From assembly GCF_014851915.1 (NCBI RefSeq), contig NZ_JACVAP010000001.1, positions 992,001 to 1,056,000 on the forward strand: a DNA stretch of 64,000 bases. Direction: 5' to 3'. The notes under the pieces are model-generated. The model had not been told where the DNA came from, searched no databases, and was given only the letters and a program-made list of their open reading frames with translations. The DNA comes from Xanthomonas sp. XNM01 (GTDB lineage: Bacteria > Pseudomonadota > Gammaproteobacteria > Xanthomonadales > Xanthomonadaceae). Of the stretch, positions 38,796 through 47,461 are shown one piece after another. A program made the translations under genes and the position numbers. Every line of letters begins with the position of its first letter. The stretch's first letter is position 1.

Positions 38796-40978
38796 AGGAG
38801 TTTCTCCGGGGTGATCGGCAGGTCGCGGATGCGCTTGCCGGTTGCGTGGTACACAGCGTTGGCAATGGCCGCCGGAATGCCGACCATGCCCAGCTCGCCC
38901 ATGCCCTTGACCCCCAGCGGGTTGACGATCGTGTCGTCCTCCTCGACGAAGATGGTCTCGATGGCGTGGATGTCGGCATTCACCGGCACGTGGTAGTGCT
39001 GCAGGTTGGCTGTCATGAAGCGGCCTGTTCGATGATCGACTTCGGTGGCCTCCTCCAGCGCCATGCCGATGCCCCAGACCACGCCGCCGATCTCCTGGCT
39101 GTGCGAGGCCAGCGGGTTGAGGATCTTTCCGCAGGCGGTGATCTCGATCACCCGGGTCACCCGGATCGTGCCCAGGTCGGGATCGACCTTGACCTCGACG
39201 AACTGGGCGCCGTGGGCGAGCGAGGCGTACTTGTCGCGCTCGGGCGATGGCGTGGAGTCGTAGGTCTCGGTGATCTCCTGGGTGTTGGTTCTGCGCATGA
39301 CCTCTGCGATATCGACGGCGCGCGACGGGTCGCTCTTCATGCGCAGGCGGCCGTCGAGCATCTCGACGTTTTCCGCGGCGACGCCGCTCAGCGGCGAGGC
39401 GGTGTCACGGTTCGCCAGCTCCAGCAGCTTCGCAGTGATCGTCAGCGCCGCGCCGCGCACGGCAGAACCCACGCTGGAAGTCGTCCACGATCCGCCCTGG
39501 GCCGGCGCCTGGGGCTGGCGCGTGTCGCCCAGCTCGAACTTCACCTGGTCCAGCCGAAGCCCCAGGAATTCGGCGGCGATCATGGTCATGACCGTGTACG
39601 TGCCCGGGCCGATGTCGCTGGTGGCGCTGGCGACGCTGGCGGTGCCGTCAGCGCGGAACGTGATGCGGGCACTCGCGGGCATCTGCATCGCGCCCCAGAC
39701 GCTCGACGCCATGCCCCAGCCGACCAGCAGCTTGCCGTCGCGCATCGAGCGCGGCTCGGGGTTGCGGTTCTTCCAGCCGAACTTCTCTGCGCCCAGCCGG
39801 TAGCACTCGCGCAGGGCCTTGCTGGAGAACGGCTTGCCGCTGACCGGATCGACCTCGGCGTAGTTGATCAGGCGCAGTTGCAGGGGATCGATCTTCAGCG
39901 CATAGGCCAGCTCGTCCATCGCGCTCTCCAGCGCGAACATGCCGCTGACCGCCCCTGGCGCGCGCATCCAGGTCGGGGTGGACAGATCGGTGGCCGCCAC
40001 CTTCAGCGGCATGTCCAGGTTTGGACAGGCGTACACCTGCTTGAGAAAGCCGGTGGTGTTGTCCGAGAACGGCTCGAACGAAGAGGTGTTGTGGAACGCC
40101 TCCTGCACGATGGCCTGCAGCTTGCCGCTGCGGTCCGCCCCCAGCGCGACCTTCTGGATGGTCTGCGGCCGGTAGCCATGGCCGGTGAACATCTGCGTGC
40201 GGGTGAAGACCACCTTGACCGGCCGCTTGAGTTCACGCGCGGCCATGGCGGTCAGCGAGGGGTAGTAGTTGGGCTTGAGCGAGGAGCCGAAGGCGCCACC
40301 GACGAAGGGCGACACCACACGGATGTTCTCGGCCGGCACGCCCAGGCCTTCGGCCAGGTGCTTCTGGACGCCATAGACGTTCTGGGTCTTGTCGAAGATC
40401 GTGAGTTGATCGCCTTCCCAGAAGGCGATCGCCGCATGCGGCTCGATCGGGTTGTGGTGGTTGATCGGGATGTGGTATTCGGTCTGGACCTTGACCTCGG
40501 CACCCTGCAACGCTCGGGCGGGATTGCCCCGCGGCGGCGTGTTCTGCGGTGCCGGCTCGGCGCGTCCCAGCACCGTCTCAAGCTCGGTGACGTGCGGCTC
40601 GGTCTGGTAGGTGGCCTTGACCAGCCGCGCGGCATGGCGCGCCTGCTCGTAGGTCTCGGCGACCACCAGGGCGATCGGCTGGGCATTGAAGAACACTCGG
40701 TCCGATTGCAGCGGCCAGGCCCATTGCGGCGGCGCATCGGCGGCCGGCGGCTTGCCCAGGCGCCCCGCATTGAGATGGGTGAAGACGCGCACGACGCCCG
40801 CGGCCCGCTCGGCTTCACGGGTGTCGATGGCGGTGATCCGCCCCTTGGCCACCGTGCTCAGCACGATGAAACCGTAGGCGGCGTGCGGAACCTGGAACTC
40901 GGCCGTGTACTTGGCCTTGCCGGTGACCTTGGCGATCCCGTCCACACGGGTCGTCTCTTTTCCGAGATAGCGTGCCAT
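38792..40978 (-). CDS. paoC: PaoC-type molybdenum aldehyde oxidase large subunit
   Basis: A 728-residue molybdopterin-binding subunit. FVGGAFGSSLKPNYY and PTWMRAPGAVSGMFALES are substrate and cofactor-site motifs. KGMGELGMVGIPAAIANA near the C-terminus holds the catalytic Glu at 695, close to E692 of E. coli PaoC. AAGGAG lies seven bases before the ATG at 40978; a longer frame has no site. With PaoA and PaoB it oxidises aromatic or other aldehydes to acids in the periplasm. Confidence 0.93.
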   Translation of the reverse strand: MARYLGKETTRVDGIAKVTGKAKYTAEFQVPHAAYGFIVLSTVAKGRITAIDTREAERAAGVVRVFTHLNAGRLGKPPAADAPPQWAWPLQSDRVFFNAQPIALVVAETYEQARHAARLVKATYQTEPHVTELETVLGRAEPAPQNTPPRGNPARALQGAEVKVQTEYHIPINHHNPIEPHAAIAFWEGDQLTIFDKTQNVYGVQKHLAEGLGVPAENIRVVSPFVGGAFGSSLKPNYYPSLTAMAARELKRPVKVVFTRTQMFTGHGYRPQTIQKVALGADRSGKLQAIVQEAFHNTSSFEPFSDNTTGFLKQVYACPNLDMPLKVAATDLSTPTWMRAPGAVSGMFALESAMDELAYALKIDPLQLRLINYAEVDPVSGKPFSSKALRECYRLGAEKFGWKNRNPEPRSMRDGKLLVGWGMASSVWGAMQMPASARITFRADGTASVASATSDIGPGTYTVMTMIAAEFLGLRLDQVKFELGDTRQPQAPAQGGSWTTSSVGSAVRGAALTITAKLLELANRDTASPLSGVAAENVEMLDGRLRMKSDPSRAVDIAEVMRRTNTQEITETYDSTPSPERDKYASLAHGAQFVEVKVDPDLGTIRVTRVIEITACGKILNPLASHSQEIGGVVWGIGMALEEATEVDHRTGRFMTANLQHYHVPVNADIHAIETIFVEEDDTIVNPLGVKGMGELGMVGIPAAIANAVYHATGKRIRDLPITPEKLL

Positions 40979-40995
40979 GATGATTCTCCTTGCGC

Positions 40996-41991
40996 TCAAG
41001 CCAGCTTGGCGGCGCGCATCAGCGCACGCACGACGGATCGTTGACCCAGCTCCACCTTGTAGGCGTTGTGGGCCAGCGGACGGGCTTCGCGCAGCGCGGC
41101 CTGGGCCGCTTGGCGGAAGGTGTCCTCGTTGGCGCGGCCGCCGATCAGCGCGGCCTCGGCCTCGGCGCTGCGCCAGGGTTTGTGGGCCACGCTGCCCAGC
41201 ACCACCCGCGCCTGCCGGATCGTGCCGCCGCCGTCGAGCTGCAGGGCAGCGGCGACCGCGACCATGGCGAAGGCGTAGGAGCTTCGATCACGCACCTTGA
41301 GGTAGTGCGAGTTGCGCGCGAACTCGGCCGCCGAGACCGGCAGCTCGATGGCGAGGATCAGCTCCCCGTGTTCGAGGTTGTTGTCTCTTTGCGGGGTGTC
41401 GCCTGGCAGGCGATGGAAGTCGGCGATCGGGATCAGCCGCTCGCGTCCGTCCGTCGCACGCACGCGCACGTTGGCGTCCAGGGCAACCAGCGCGTTGGCC
41501 ATGTCGCCCGGGTAGGTCGCCACACAGGCTTCGCTCCAGCCGAGCACGGCGTGGATCTTGTTCAACCCCTCGCGCGCACCGCAGCCCGAGCCGGGCTCGC
41601 GCTTGTTGCACGGCGTGGCGATGTCGTAGAAGTAGTTGCAGCGCGTGCGCTGCATCAGGTTGCCCCCGTTGGTCGCCATGTTGCGCAACTGCCCCGACGC
41701 GCCCGCGACGATGGCCTGGGTCAGGAGCGGGTAGTTCTCGCGGATCAGCGGATGGTTGGCGGTCTCGGTGTTGGTCGCCAGCGCGCCCAGGGACAGTCCG
41801 GCGCGGGTGCGCTGGATCTGGCGCAACGGCAACTGGCGGATGTCCACCAGGCGAGGGGGCCGCTCGATGTCTTCCTTCATCAGATCGACCAGGTTGGACC
41901 CGCCCGCGAGGAACTTCGCGCCAGGCACGCTCGCCACGGCGGCGGCGCCCGATGCGGCATCGGCCGCCCGCACATATTCAAACGGTCTCAT
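40996..41991 (-). CDS. paoB: PaoB-type FAD subunit of aldehyde oxidase
   Basis: A 331-residue FAD-binding subunit. KFLAGGSNLVDLMKEDIERP and IVAGASGQLRNMATNGGNLM are the FAD contact motifs. C118, C128, C137 and C156 (RCNYFYDIATPCNKREPGSGC and SEACVAT) match the extra [4Fe-4S] insertion seen in E. coli PaoB. AAGGAGG is directly before one ATG (41997) and six bases before the next (41991); the latter is preferred. It overlaps the paoA 3' end by 14 bases. Confidence 0.92.
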   Translation of the reverse strand: MRPFEYVRAADAASGAAAVASVPGAKFLAGGSNLVDLMKEDIERPPRLVDIRQLPLRQIQRTRAGLSLGALATNTETANHPLIRENYPLLTQAIVAGASGQLRNMATNGGNLMQRTRCNYFYDIATPCNKREPGSGCGAREGLNKIHAVLGWSEACVATYPGDMANALVALDANVRVRATDGRERLIPIADFHRLPGDTPQRDNNLEHGELILAIELPVSAAEFARNSHYLKVRDRSSYAFAMVAVAAALQLDGGGTIRQARVVLGSVAHKPWRSAEAEAALIGGRANEDTFRQAAQAALREARPLAHNAYKVELGQRSVVRALMRAAKLA

Positions 41992-42799
41992 GGCCATCCT
42001 CCTTGCGCACCGACGCCAGTTGCGTCTCGGTGGCGAATTGCCAGGTCTGGGCCGTCTGGCGGCCGGAATGCGCCTCCTGCACCGCGGCGACGATGCCCGG
42101 GTAGGCACCGCAGCGGCAGATGTTGCCGCTCATGCGTTCCTTGATTTCTTCATCGGTCAGGCGCGTGGTGGTCTTGCGCACGTCGGCGGTGACATGGCTG
42201 ACGTCGCCACGGCGTGCTTCGCCCAGCAGGCCCACCGCCGAGCAAATTTGTCCCGGCGTACAGTAGCCGCACTGAAAGCCGTCGTGCTTGATGAAAGCAG
42301 CCTGCACCGGGTGCAGTTGATCGCCCTGGGCCAGCCCCTCGATCGTGGTGACTTCGCCACCTTCGAGCGTCGCGGTCAGCGTGAGGCAGGACAGGACGCG
42401 CTGACCGTTCACCAACACCGTGCAGGCGCCGCACTGGCCCTGGTCGCAGCCCTTCTTCGATCCGGTCAGCGCCAGGTGTTCACGCAGGGCGTCGAGCAGC
42501 ACCACACGCGAATCGAGTTCCAGCGTCTGCTGCACACCATTGACCTGGAAGGCCACCTTGACGACGTTCTGCGCCTTGATCGGCGCCACGGCCGCGCCCT
42601 CGGCGAGAGGCATCTGCGCCAATGCCGCCTCCTGGGCCAGCAGGTTCGCCGCGAACAGACCGATCCCGCCCGCGGCGGAATTGATCATGAAGGTGCGCCG
42701 CGACTGGCCGACACCATCCAACTCGGGCATCTCGCTCAGGAGCGCCGCTTCGTCGGCGCTCAGTTCGACCGGAGCTTCGGTCTCGATGGGGTATTTCAT
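41978..42799 (-). CDS. paoA: PaoA-type iron-sulfur subunit, Tat-exported
   Basis: A 273-residue subunit with a twin-arginine signal (GQSRRTFMINSAAGG, RR at 34-35), through which the whole PaoABC trimer would be carried to the periplasm. Two [2Fe-2S] sites are complete: C118, C123, C126, C138 and C177, C180, C228, C230. The unusually long stretch before the RR motif (33 residues, acidic) resembles E. coli PaoA. A 180-bp gap precedes it, the largest in the leftward run, so an internal promoter is possible here. Confidence 0.94.
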   Translation of the reverse strand: MKYPIETEAPVELSADEAALLSEMPELDGVGQSRRTFMINSAAGGIGLFAANLLAQEAALAQMPLAEGAAVAPIKAQNVVKVAFQVNGVQQTLELDSRVVLLDALREHLALTGSKKGCDQGQCGACTVLVNGQRVLSCLTLTATLEGGEVTTIEGLAQGDQLHPVQAAFIKHDGFQCGYCTPGQICSAVGLLGEARRGDVSHVTADVRKTTTRLTDEEIKERMSGNICRCGAYPGIVAAVQEAHSGRQTAQTWQFATETQLASVRKEDGHETV

Positions 42800-42821
42800 C
42801 GTGGGGTCCTTTCTTTAACGC

Positions 42822-42951
42822 TCAAGGCGTAGGCGGTTTGGCATGGCCTGGGGTGGCCGCGTCCGATGCGGTATCAGCTACTTCCGCGTCTTGTGGGTGC
42901 TCGGAATCAAATGCGGTTGGATGAGGTCCTCCTGGTGAGTGGGTTCAAGGC
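42822..42951 (-). pseudogene. Possible gene remnant with orphan Shine-Dalgarno
   Basis: Inside the 180-bp gap upstream of paoA, the minus strand carries a near-perfect AGGAGGA (42927-42933 on the plus strand as TCCTCCT) but no ATG, GTG or TTG follows at a usable distance. A reading frame across 42951-42822 encodes an acidic, Pro-rich stretch (THSPGGPHPTAFDSEHP and ending HAKPPTP) before a stop. This could be the tail of a decayed gene or an untranslated leader. Weakly supported. Confidence 0.3.
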
Positions 42952-42979
42952 CCTGCTGTCGTCTGTGTGATCAACTGCT

Positions 42980-44131
42980 TCAGCCGCGCCGGAGCGTGAC
43001 GATCGAGATCTCGCGCGGCACGCCGATGCGCAATGGGAGCCAGTGCCCCAGTCCCGAGTTCACGTCGAGATAGGCGTTCCCTTCCTGGTAGATGCCGTGC
43101 ATGTAGTCGTAGGCGACGATCACCGGCCGCCCGAACAGGCGCACCTGGCCCCCGTGCGTGTGGCTGGACAGCGTGAGCATGGCCCCGCGCGCCGTGGCAA
43201 TGGGAAAGAACTCGGGATGGTGCGAGAGCACGACCAGCGGCTCGCCGGGTGTGGCTTGCGCAAACGCGAGGTCGGCGAACCGAAGCATCGCGGCATCCTG
43301 CTCGTCGCGCGGCAGCATGTGGCGCCCGTCCGCGGCCAGCGGGTAGTCCACGCCGGCCACGCGCAGCGCAACGCCGCGCGGGTGTACCTGGATGCTGCTG
43401 TTGATCAACACCTCGATGCGCGGATTGCGGCGCTTGAGGGCGGCGACCACGGCGGCCTCGTTGGGGTACTTGTCGTGGTTGCCGAGGATCGAGAGCACGG
43501 GCAGCGCCTCGCTGCGCTCCAGGGCGTCCAGGGTCGGTTCGAGCTGGTCCAGGTCGTCGATCAGGTCGCCGGTGATCGCCAGCAGGTCCACCTTGCGATC
43601 GTTGACGAGATCCACCGCGGCGGCGAGGTCGGCGGGCTTGATGAAGGGGCCGACATGGACATCGCCGATGTTGGCGATGCGCAGGCCGTCCAGGCCCTCG
43701 GGCAGGCCGCGCACCTGGATCACTTCCTCGCGCACAACGGGTCCGCCGATGGTGCCGAAGCTCACGGCGATGCCGACGGCCAGCGACAGGCCGACGTACA
43801 CGATCTGCACCCGTGGGCCGTGCGCCTGCGCCCCTGCAGGCGAGCGTCGCCGGAGCGCCCAGCGCACGGCCAGGAACAGCGCGAAGGGCACGATCAGGAG
43901 CACCGCCGTCACCAGTGCGCCGACCCAGGCGCTGACCAGCCAACGCCCCCCCTGGCTCCACACGCCTTCCAGGTCGGGCAGGAACCACCAGACCAGATGC
44001 ACGAGCGCGGCGGTCGTCCAGAAGGCTGCCTGCACCCTCGGCCTGCGAGCGGCTCTGCCGCTCGCCAGCAGGAACAGGCCGACCACCAAGGTCAGCACCA
44101 CGGAACGGAAGAACACGAAGGTCAAGCTCAT
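42980..44131 (-). CDS. Membrane-anchored metallophosphoesterase
   Basis: A 383-residue protein with an N-terminal membrane part (four helices within 1-145) and a calcineurin-like phosphoesterase domain. Metal-binding motifs are in order: NIGDVHVG, LLAITGDLID, ILGNHDKYP, VLSHHPEF and LSSHTHGGQ. The domain resembles the YaeI/UDP-diacylglucosamine hydrolase-like membrane phosphatases. The substrate (possibly a phospholipid or UDP-sugar) cannot be told. It sits between the PQQ sugar dehydrogenase and the PaoABC group. Confidence 0.88.
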   Translation of the reverse strand: MSLTFVFFRSVVLTLVVGLFLLASGRAARRPRVQAAFWTTAALVHLVWWFLPDLEGVWSQGGRWLVSAWVGALVTAVLLIVPFALFLAVRWALRRRSPAGAQAHGPRVQIVYVGLSLAVGIAVSFGTIGGPVVREEVIQVRGLPEGLDGLRIANIGDVHVGPFIKPADLAAAVDLVNDRKVDLLAITGDLIDDLDQLEPTLDALERSEALPVLSILGNHDKYPNEAAVVAALKRRNPRIEVLINSSIQVHPRGVALRVAGVDYPLAADGRHMLPRDEQDAAMLRFADLAFAQATPGEPLVVLSHHPEFFPIATARGAMLTLSSHTHGGQVRLFGRPVIVAYDYMHGIYQEGNAYLDVNSGLGHWLPLRIGVPREISIVTLRRG

Positions 44132-44184
44132 GGGCAGGGACTCTTTCTCAGGTCATGTCTGTGCGCTACGTCGGGCCCTCTGTG

Positions 44185-45321
44185 CTAACCCTTCGGCGTC
44201 AGCATCAGCATCCGGCCGCTCGTGCCGTCCTCCAGCAGCCATAGCGCGCCATCCGGCCCGGTGCGCACGGCGCGGATGCGTTCGCCCATGTCCCAATGGT
44301 CTGCCTGGGTCGCGTTCTCACCGTCGAGGGCAATGCGATCCAGCGACCGGCCTGAGAGGCCGGTGATGAAGAGGGAATTCCTCCACTGCGGGAACAGCTC
44401 CGCGTCGTAGTAAGCGAGGCCGCCCGGGGAGATGGCCGGGTTCCAGAACACCTTCGGCGCCTCGAAGCCATCACCAGGCGCATGGTCGGGGATGTCCCGG
44501 CCGTCATAGTGGTCGCCGTTCGATGCCCTGGGCCAGCCGTAGTTGAGGGCGGGCTTGATCAGGTTGATCTCGTCGCCATGGCGTGGACCCATCTCCATCT
44601 CCCACAGGCGCCCCTCCTTGTCGAAGGTGACGCCCAGCAGATTGCGGTGGCCGTAGGACCAGACGGCGGCGTGGAAGCCCTTGGCCGCGAGCGGATTGCC
44701 GGCGGCCGGTGTGCCGTCGAGGTTGAGGCGCAGCACCTTGCCGAGCGTTGATCGGGGGTCCTGCGCCGGATCGAGCAGTTGACGGTCGCCACTGGTGAAG
44801 AAGAGATATTTGCCATCGGGCGAGAAGGCAATGCGGCCCGAATAATGCCCGCCGGTGGAGGCCTCCTGGGCGCGGAAGATGACCTTCGTCTCCTTGAGCG
44901 CACCGCCTGCCTGATCCAGTGTCGCGGTGGCGAGCGCGACCCGGCTGCCGGCACCGGAACCCGGCTCGGAGTAGCTGAAATAGACCCGCTTGCTGGCCGA
45001 GAAATCGGGAGCGGGAACGATGTCCATCAGCGCGCCCTGACCTCTGCTGCTGACGGCGGGTGTGCCGGACAGCGTTCGCTTGGCACCTGTTCTGGGGTCG
45101 AACAGGATCATCGCGCCCTGCTTTTGCGTCACCAGCATGTTGCCGTCGGGCAGGAAGGCCATGGCCCAGGGGCTCTCGAATGTGCCGACGGCCTTGACCT
45201 GGAAAGGCAGGCCACCGGGCGCGGGCGCGGTGGCCTGCGCGTTGGCGGGCGTCGGGGTGGTGGCGCCAACGTACAGGGTGAGCGAGAGCGTGGCAGCAAA
45301 GCCGAGCATGCGCAGATTCAT
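44185..45321 (-). CDS. Soluble PQQ-dependent sugar dehydrogenase (YliI/Asd-like)
   Basis: A 378-residue secreted protein. A Sec signal (LGFAATLSLTLYVGATTPTPANA) precedes a six-bladed propeller of the glucose/sorbosone dehydrogenase family. ESPWAMAFLPDGNMLVTQKQG, SYGHRNLLGVTF, MGPRHGDEINLIKPALNYGWP and FITGLSGRSLDRI are signature segments. It likely oxidises an aldose in the periplasm with PQQ. It is a second PQQ enzyme in the same run as the Gcd-like protein. Confidence 0.9.
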   Translation of the reverse strand: MNLRMLGFAATLSLTLYVGATTPTPANAQATAPAPGGLPFQVKAVGTFESPWAMAFLPDGNMLVTQKQGAMILFDPRTGAKRTLSGTPAVSSRGQGALMDIVPAPDFSASKRVYFSYSEPGSGAGSRVALATATLDQAGGALKETKVIFRAQEASTGGHYSGRIAFSPDGKYLFFTSGDRQLLDPAQDPRSTLGKVLRLNLDGTPAAGNPLAAKGFHAAVWSYGHRNLLGVTFDKEGRLWEMEMGPRHGDEINLIKPALNYGWPRASNGDHYDGRDIPDHAPGDGFEAPKVFWNPAISPGGLAYYDAELFPQWRNSLFITGLSGRSLDRIALDGENATQADHWDMGERIRAVRTGPDGALWLLEDGTSGRMLMLTPKG

Positions 45322-45408
45322 GATGTCAGGCCTCCATTCGCGGGTTGGACGGTGGATAGTCGGGCGTGGCGTCGGGTTCGCCGAATTCGTTCGATGTCCA
45401 TATCGGGC

Positions 45409-46137
45409 TCAGCTACTGGATGGCAGGCCGAGGCGCTGGCGCAATGCCGGCGCTGTCAGGTGGGCGCGAAAACCTGGACCGCCCGGCTGGAAGGAAGCGG
45501 ACGCCGCCAAATTGCCGACGATGACCGGATCGCACCCGGCATCGCGCACCAGGCCGGCGGCGACCCGCATGGCTTCGGCGTCGTCGCTGGCGATGGGCAT
45601 CCCGATGCGCCCGCCGGTCCGTGAGGCCGACGTTTCGACCACGGTGGCATCTACAGCGCTGAACGCGCGCACCAGACGCGCGCCCGACATGTACTTGACG
45701 ACGGTTTGAGCAACGCCCAGTTCGCGCGCCTCGCGGTACACGTCAGCGTTGTTCGCCCCCCAGGGATTGGTGGAGTCCAGCACGATCTTGCCGCGGTAGG
45801 CGCTGCGCAGATCGCGCCCGACCTGGGGCAGTGCCTCGAAGGGAACGGCCAGCAACAGTACGGTGCCGAACTCTGCCGCCGCCAGCGGCTGGCCGACCGA
45901 GGCACGCGGCCCCAGCTCGCGTGCCATGGCCTCCAGCTTGTCGGGGTTGCGCGAGGAAAACATCACCTCGTGCCCGGCCTTGACCCACAGGCGTCCCACG
46001 GTGCCGCCCAGCCAGCCCGCGCCGATCACGCCGATGCGCATCGGCGGGGCCGCGAACGCGCGGGTCGCCGGGATGAGCCACGGCATCGCGGCCAGCAGGC
46101 CCATGGATTTCAGAACGGAGCGGCGGGAAGGCTTCAT
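45409..46137 (-). CDS. Tat-exported NAD(P)-binding protein, F420-oxidoreductase-like
   Basis: A 242-residue protein. A twin-arginine signal (KPSRRSVLKSMGLLAAMPW) ends near AFA. The mature part opens with a Rossmann motif (MRIGVIGAGWLGGTVGRL) and continues like the NADP oxidoreductase/F420-dependent family (EVMFSSRNPDKLEAMAREL, LDSTNPWGANN). Export is odd for a domain that normally binds a cytosolic nicotinamide cofactor. Either the cofactor is carried through Tat with the folded protein, or the protein has a non-redox role. Ten bases separate it from the next gene. Confidence 0.8.
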   Translation of the reverse strand: MKPSRRSVLKSMGLLAAMPWLIPATRAFAAPPMRIGVIGAGWLGGTVGRLWVKAGHEVMFSSRNPDKLEAMARELGPRASVGQPLAAAEFGTVLLLAVPFEALPQVGRDLRSAYRGKIVLDSTNPWGANNADVYREARELGVAQTVVKYMSGARLVRAFSAVDATVVETSASRTGGRIGMPIASDDAEAMRVAAGLVRDAGCDPVIVGNLAASASFQPGGPGFRAHLTAPALRQRLGLPSSS

Positions 46138-46147
46138 GGTCGTGTCC

Positions 46148-47458
46148 TCAGTGGATGGATGGCACGGCGGCGGCGTCCTGCCGCTCCTGCGCCTGGTGGG
46201 TGCGCCCCAGCCAGACGCTCAGGCCCAGCCAGACGGCCGACAGCGGCACCGCGATCATGGGAATCTGCGCGAGGGTCAGGCCCAAGCCCATCAGGCCCGC
46301 ATACCCCCAACTGGCGAGCTGGTCGCCACCCCGGTAAACCACGGTGTCGATGAAGTTCTTGGCCTTGTAGCGGTCCTCGCGGGCGCTGGAGGTGAACAGG
46401 ATTTCGCGGGCGGGACGGGCCAGCGCGAAGTTCGCCACGCGGCGGCCCACCTGCGCGGCCACGATGACGGCGACGCTGGGGCTGGCGGCCAGGACCGCGA
46501 AGCCCAGCAGGCTCACCAGGGGCAACACGCACAGCGTCACCACGACGCCCAGGGTGGCCAGCATCCGGCCCGTGACGAAGAGCTGGAACGCCAGCGTGAT
46601 TGCATTGACGATCAGGTCGATGTTGGCGAAGAACGCCGTGCGGGCCGCCCGGTCGGGAAACGATGCTTGGGCAATGCTGGCCTGCTGAAAGTACAGGAAG
46701 GTCGAGGTGACCGAGTACAGCAGGATGAACAGCGCCAATCCGCCCAGATAGGGCGAACGCAGGGTGTGGACCATGCCCGCGAAGATGCCGCCACCCAGCG
46801 GCTGATCCGGGTTGTTGTCGCGGCGCGCGGCGTGCTGGAATGCCGGCGCGATGCGCGACAGCCGGCGCGAGGCGAGCACCGCCAATTCCAGGAACACGAT
46901 GGCGATCGCCATCAGCCAGGAGCGGTCCAGGTGCGCGATCAGGCTGGACGTGATAGCCGAACCCAGCAGACCGCCCAGCGTGGCGCCGGCCGCGAACAGC
47001 CCGAAGAGCCGCTTGCCCTGCTCGCTGTCGAAGAGATCCACCATGAAGGACCAGAACACCGAGACGACGAACAGATTGAAGACCGAGACCCAGATGAAAA
47101 AGGCGCGTCCGATCCACACCTGCGCATCGGCTTCGGCGAAATGCAGCAGCAGTGCGAACAGCACCAGGTTTGCCGCGAAGAAGCGATAGGCCAAGGCGAT
47201 GAACTGCCGGCGCGGAAGATTGCGCACTGCCAGCGCGAACAAGGGGCTGGCCACCAGCATGGCCAACAGCGTGCCGGTGAACAGCCACGGGAGGTTTTGC
47301 ACGCCACCGGCCACGCCCAGCTCGTCGCGGATCGGGCGCAGCACGTAGTACGCCAGGAACAGCGCGATGACGTACAGCATCGACCACAGCACGGCGGGGG
47401 CTTCTTCCGGGCGCACGCCAGTCAGGCGCTGCCACCGGGGCGAGATGGCGGAATGCAC
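46148..47458 (-). CDS. MFS-like transporter of the NTP/ATP-ADP translocase-like family
   Basis: A 436-residue protein with 11-12 hydrophobic helices. LYVIALFLAYYVLRPIRDELG near the first helix, and the repeated positive loops, resemble bacterial homologues of the ATP:ADP antiporter (TlcC/NTT-like) superfamily found in free-living proteobacteria. YKAKNFIDTVVYRGGDQLASW is a conserved late segment in these homologues. The transported substrate is unknown and nucleotide exchange should not be assumed. It begins three bases after the MBL-fold gene stop. Confidence 0.75.
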   Translation of the reverse strand: MHSAISPRWQRLTGVRPEEAPAVLWSMLYVIALFLAYYVLRPIRDELGVAGGVQNLPWLFTGTLLAMLVASPLFALAVRNLPRRQFIALAYRFFAANLVLFALLLHFAEADAQVWIGRAFFIWVSVFNLFVVSVFWSFMVDLFDSEQGKRLFGLFAAGATLGGLLGSAITSSLIAHLDRSWLMAIAIVFLELAVLASRRLSRIAPAFQHAARRDNNPDQPLGGGIFAGMVHTLRSPYLGGLALFILLYSVTSTFLYFQQASIAQASFPDRAARTAFFANIDLIVNAITLAFQLFVTGRMLATLGVVVTLCVLPLVSLLGFAVLAASPSVAVIVAAQVGRRVANFALARPAREILFTSSAREDRYKAKNFIDTVVYRGGDQLASWGYAGLMGLGLTLAQIPMIAVPLSAVWLGLSVWLGRTHQAQERQDAAAVPSIH

Positions 47459-47461
47459 TCT

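Noticed and set aside
38774-41044. A 756-codon plus-strand frame opposite paoC
   Set aside because: PaoC motifs and its ribosome binding site make the minus strand the coding one; the plus-strand product has no recognisable domain.
42945-43988. A 347-codon alternative frame inside the metallophosphoesterase gene
   Set aside because: Same strand but a different frame; lacks the metal-binding motifs clearly present in the 42980-44131 frame.
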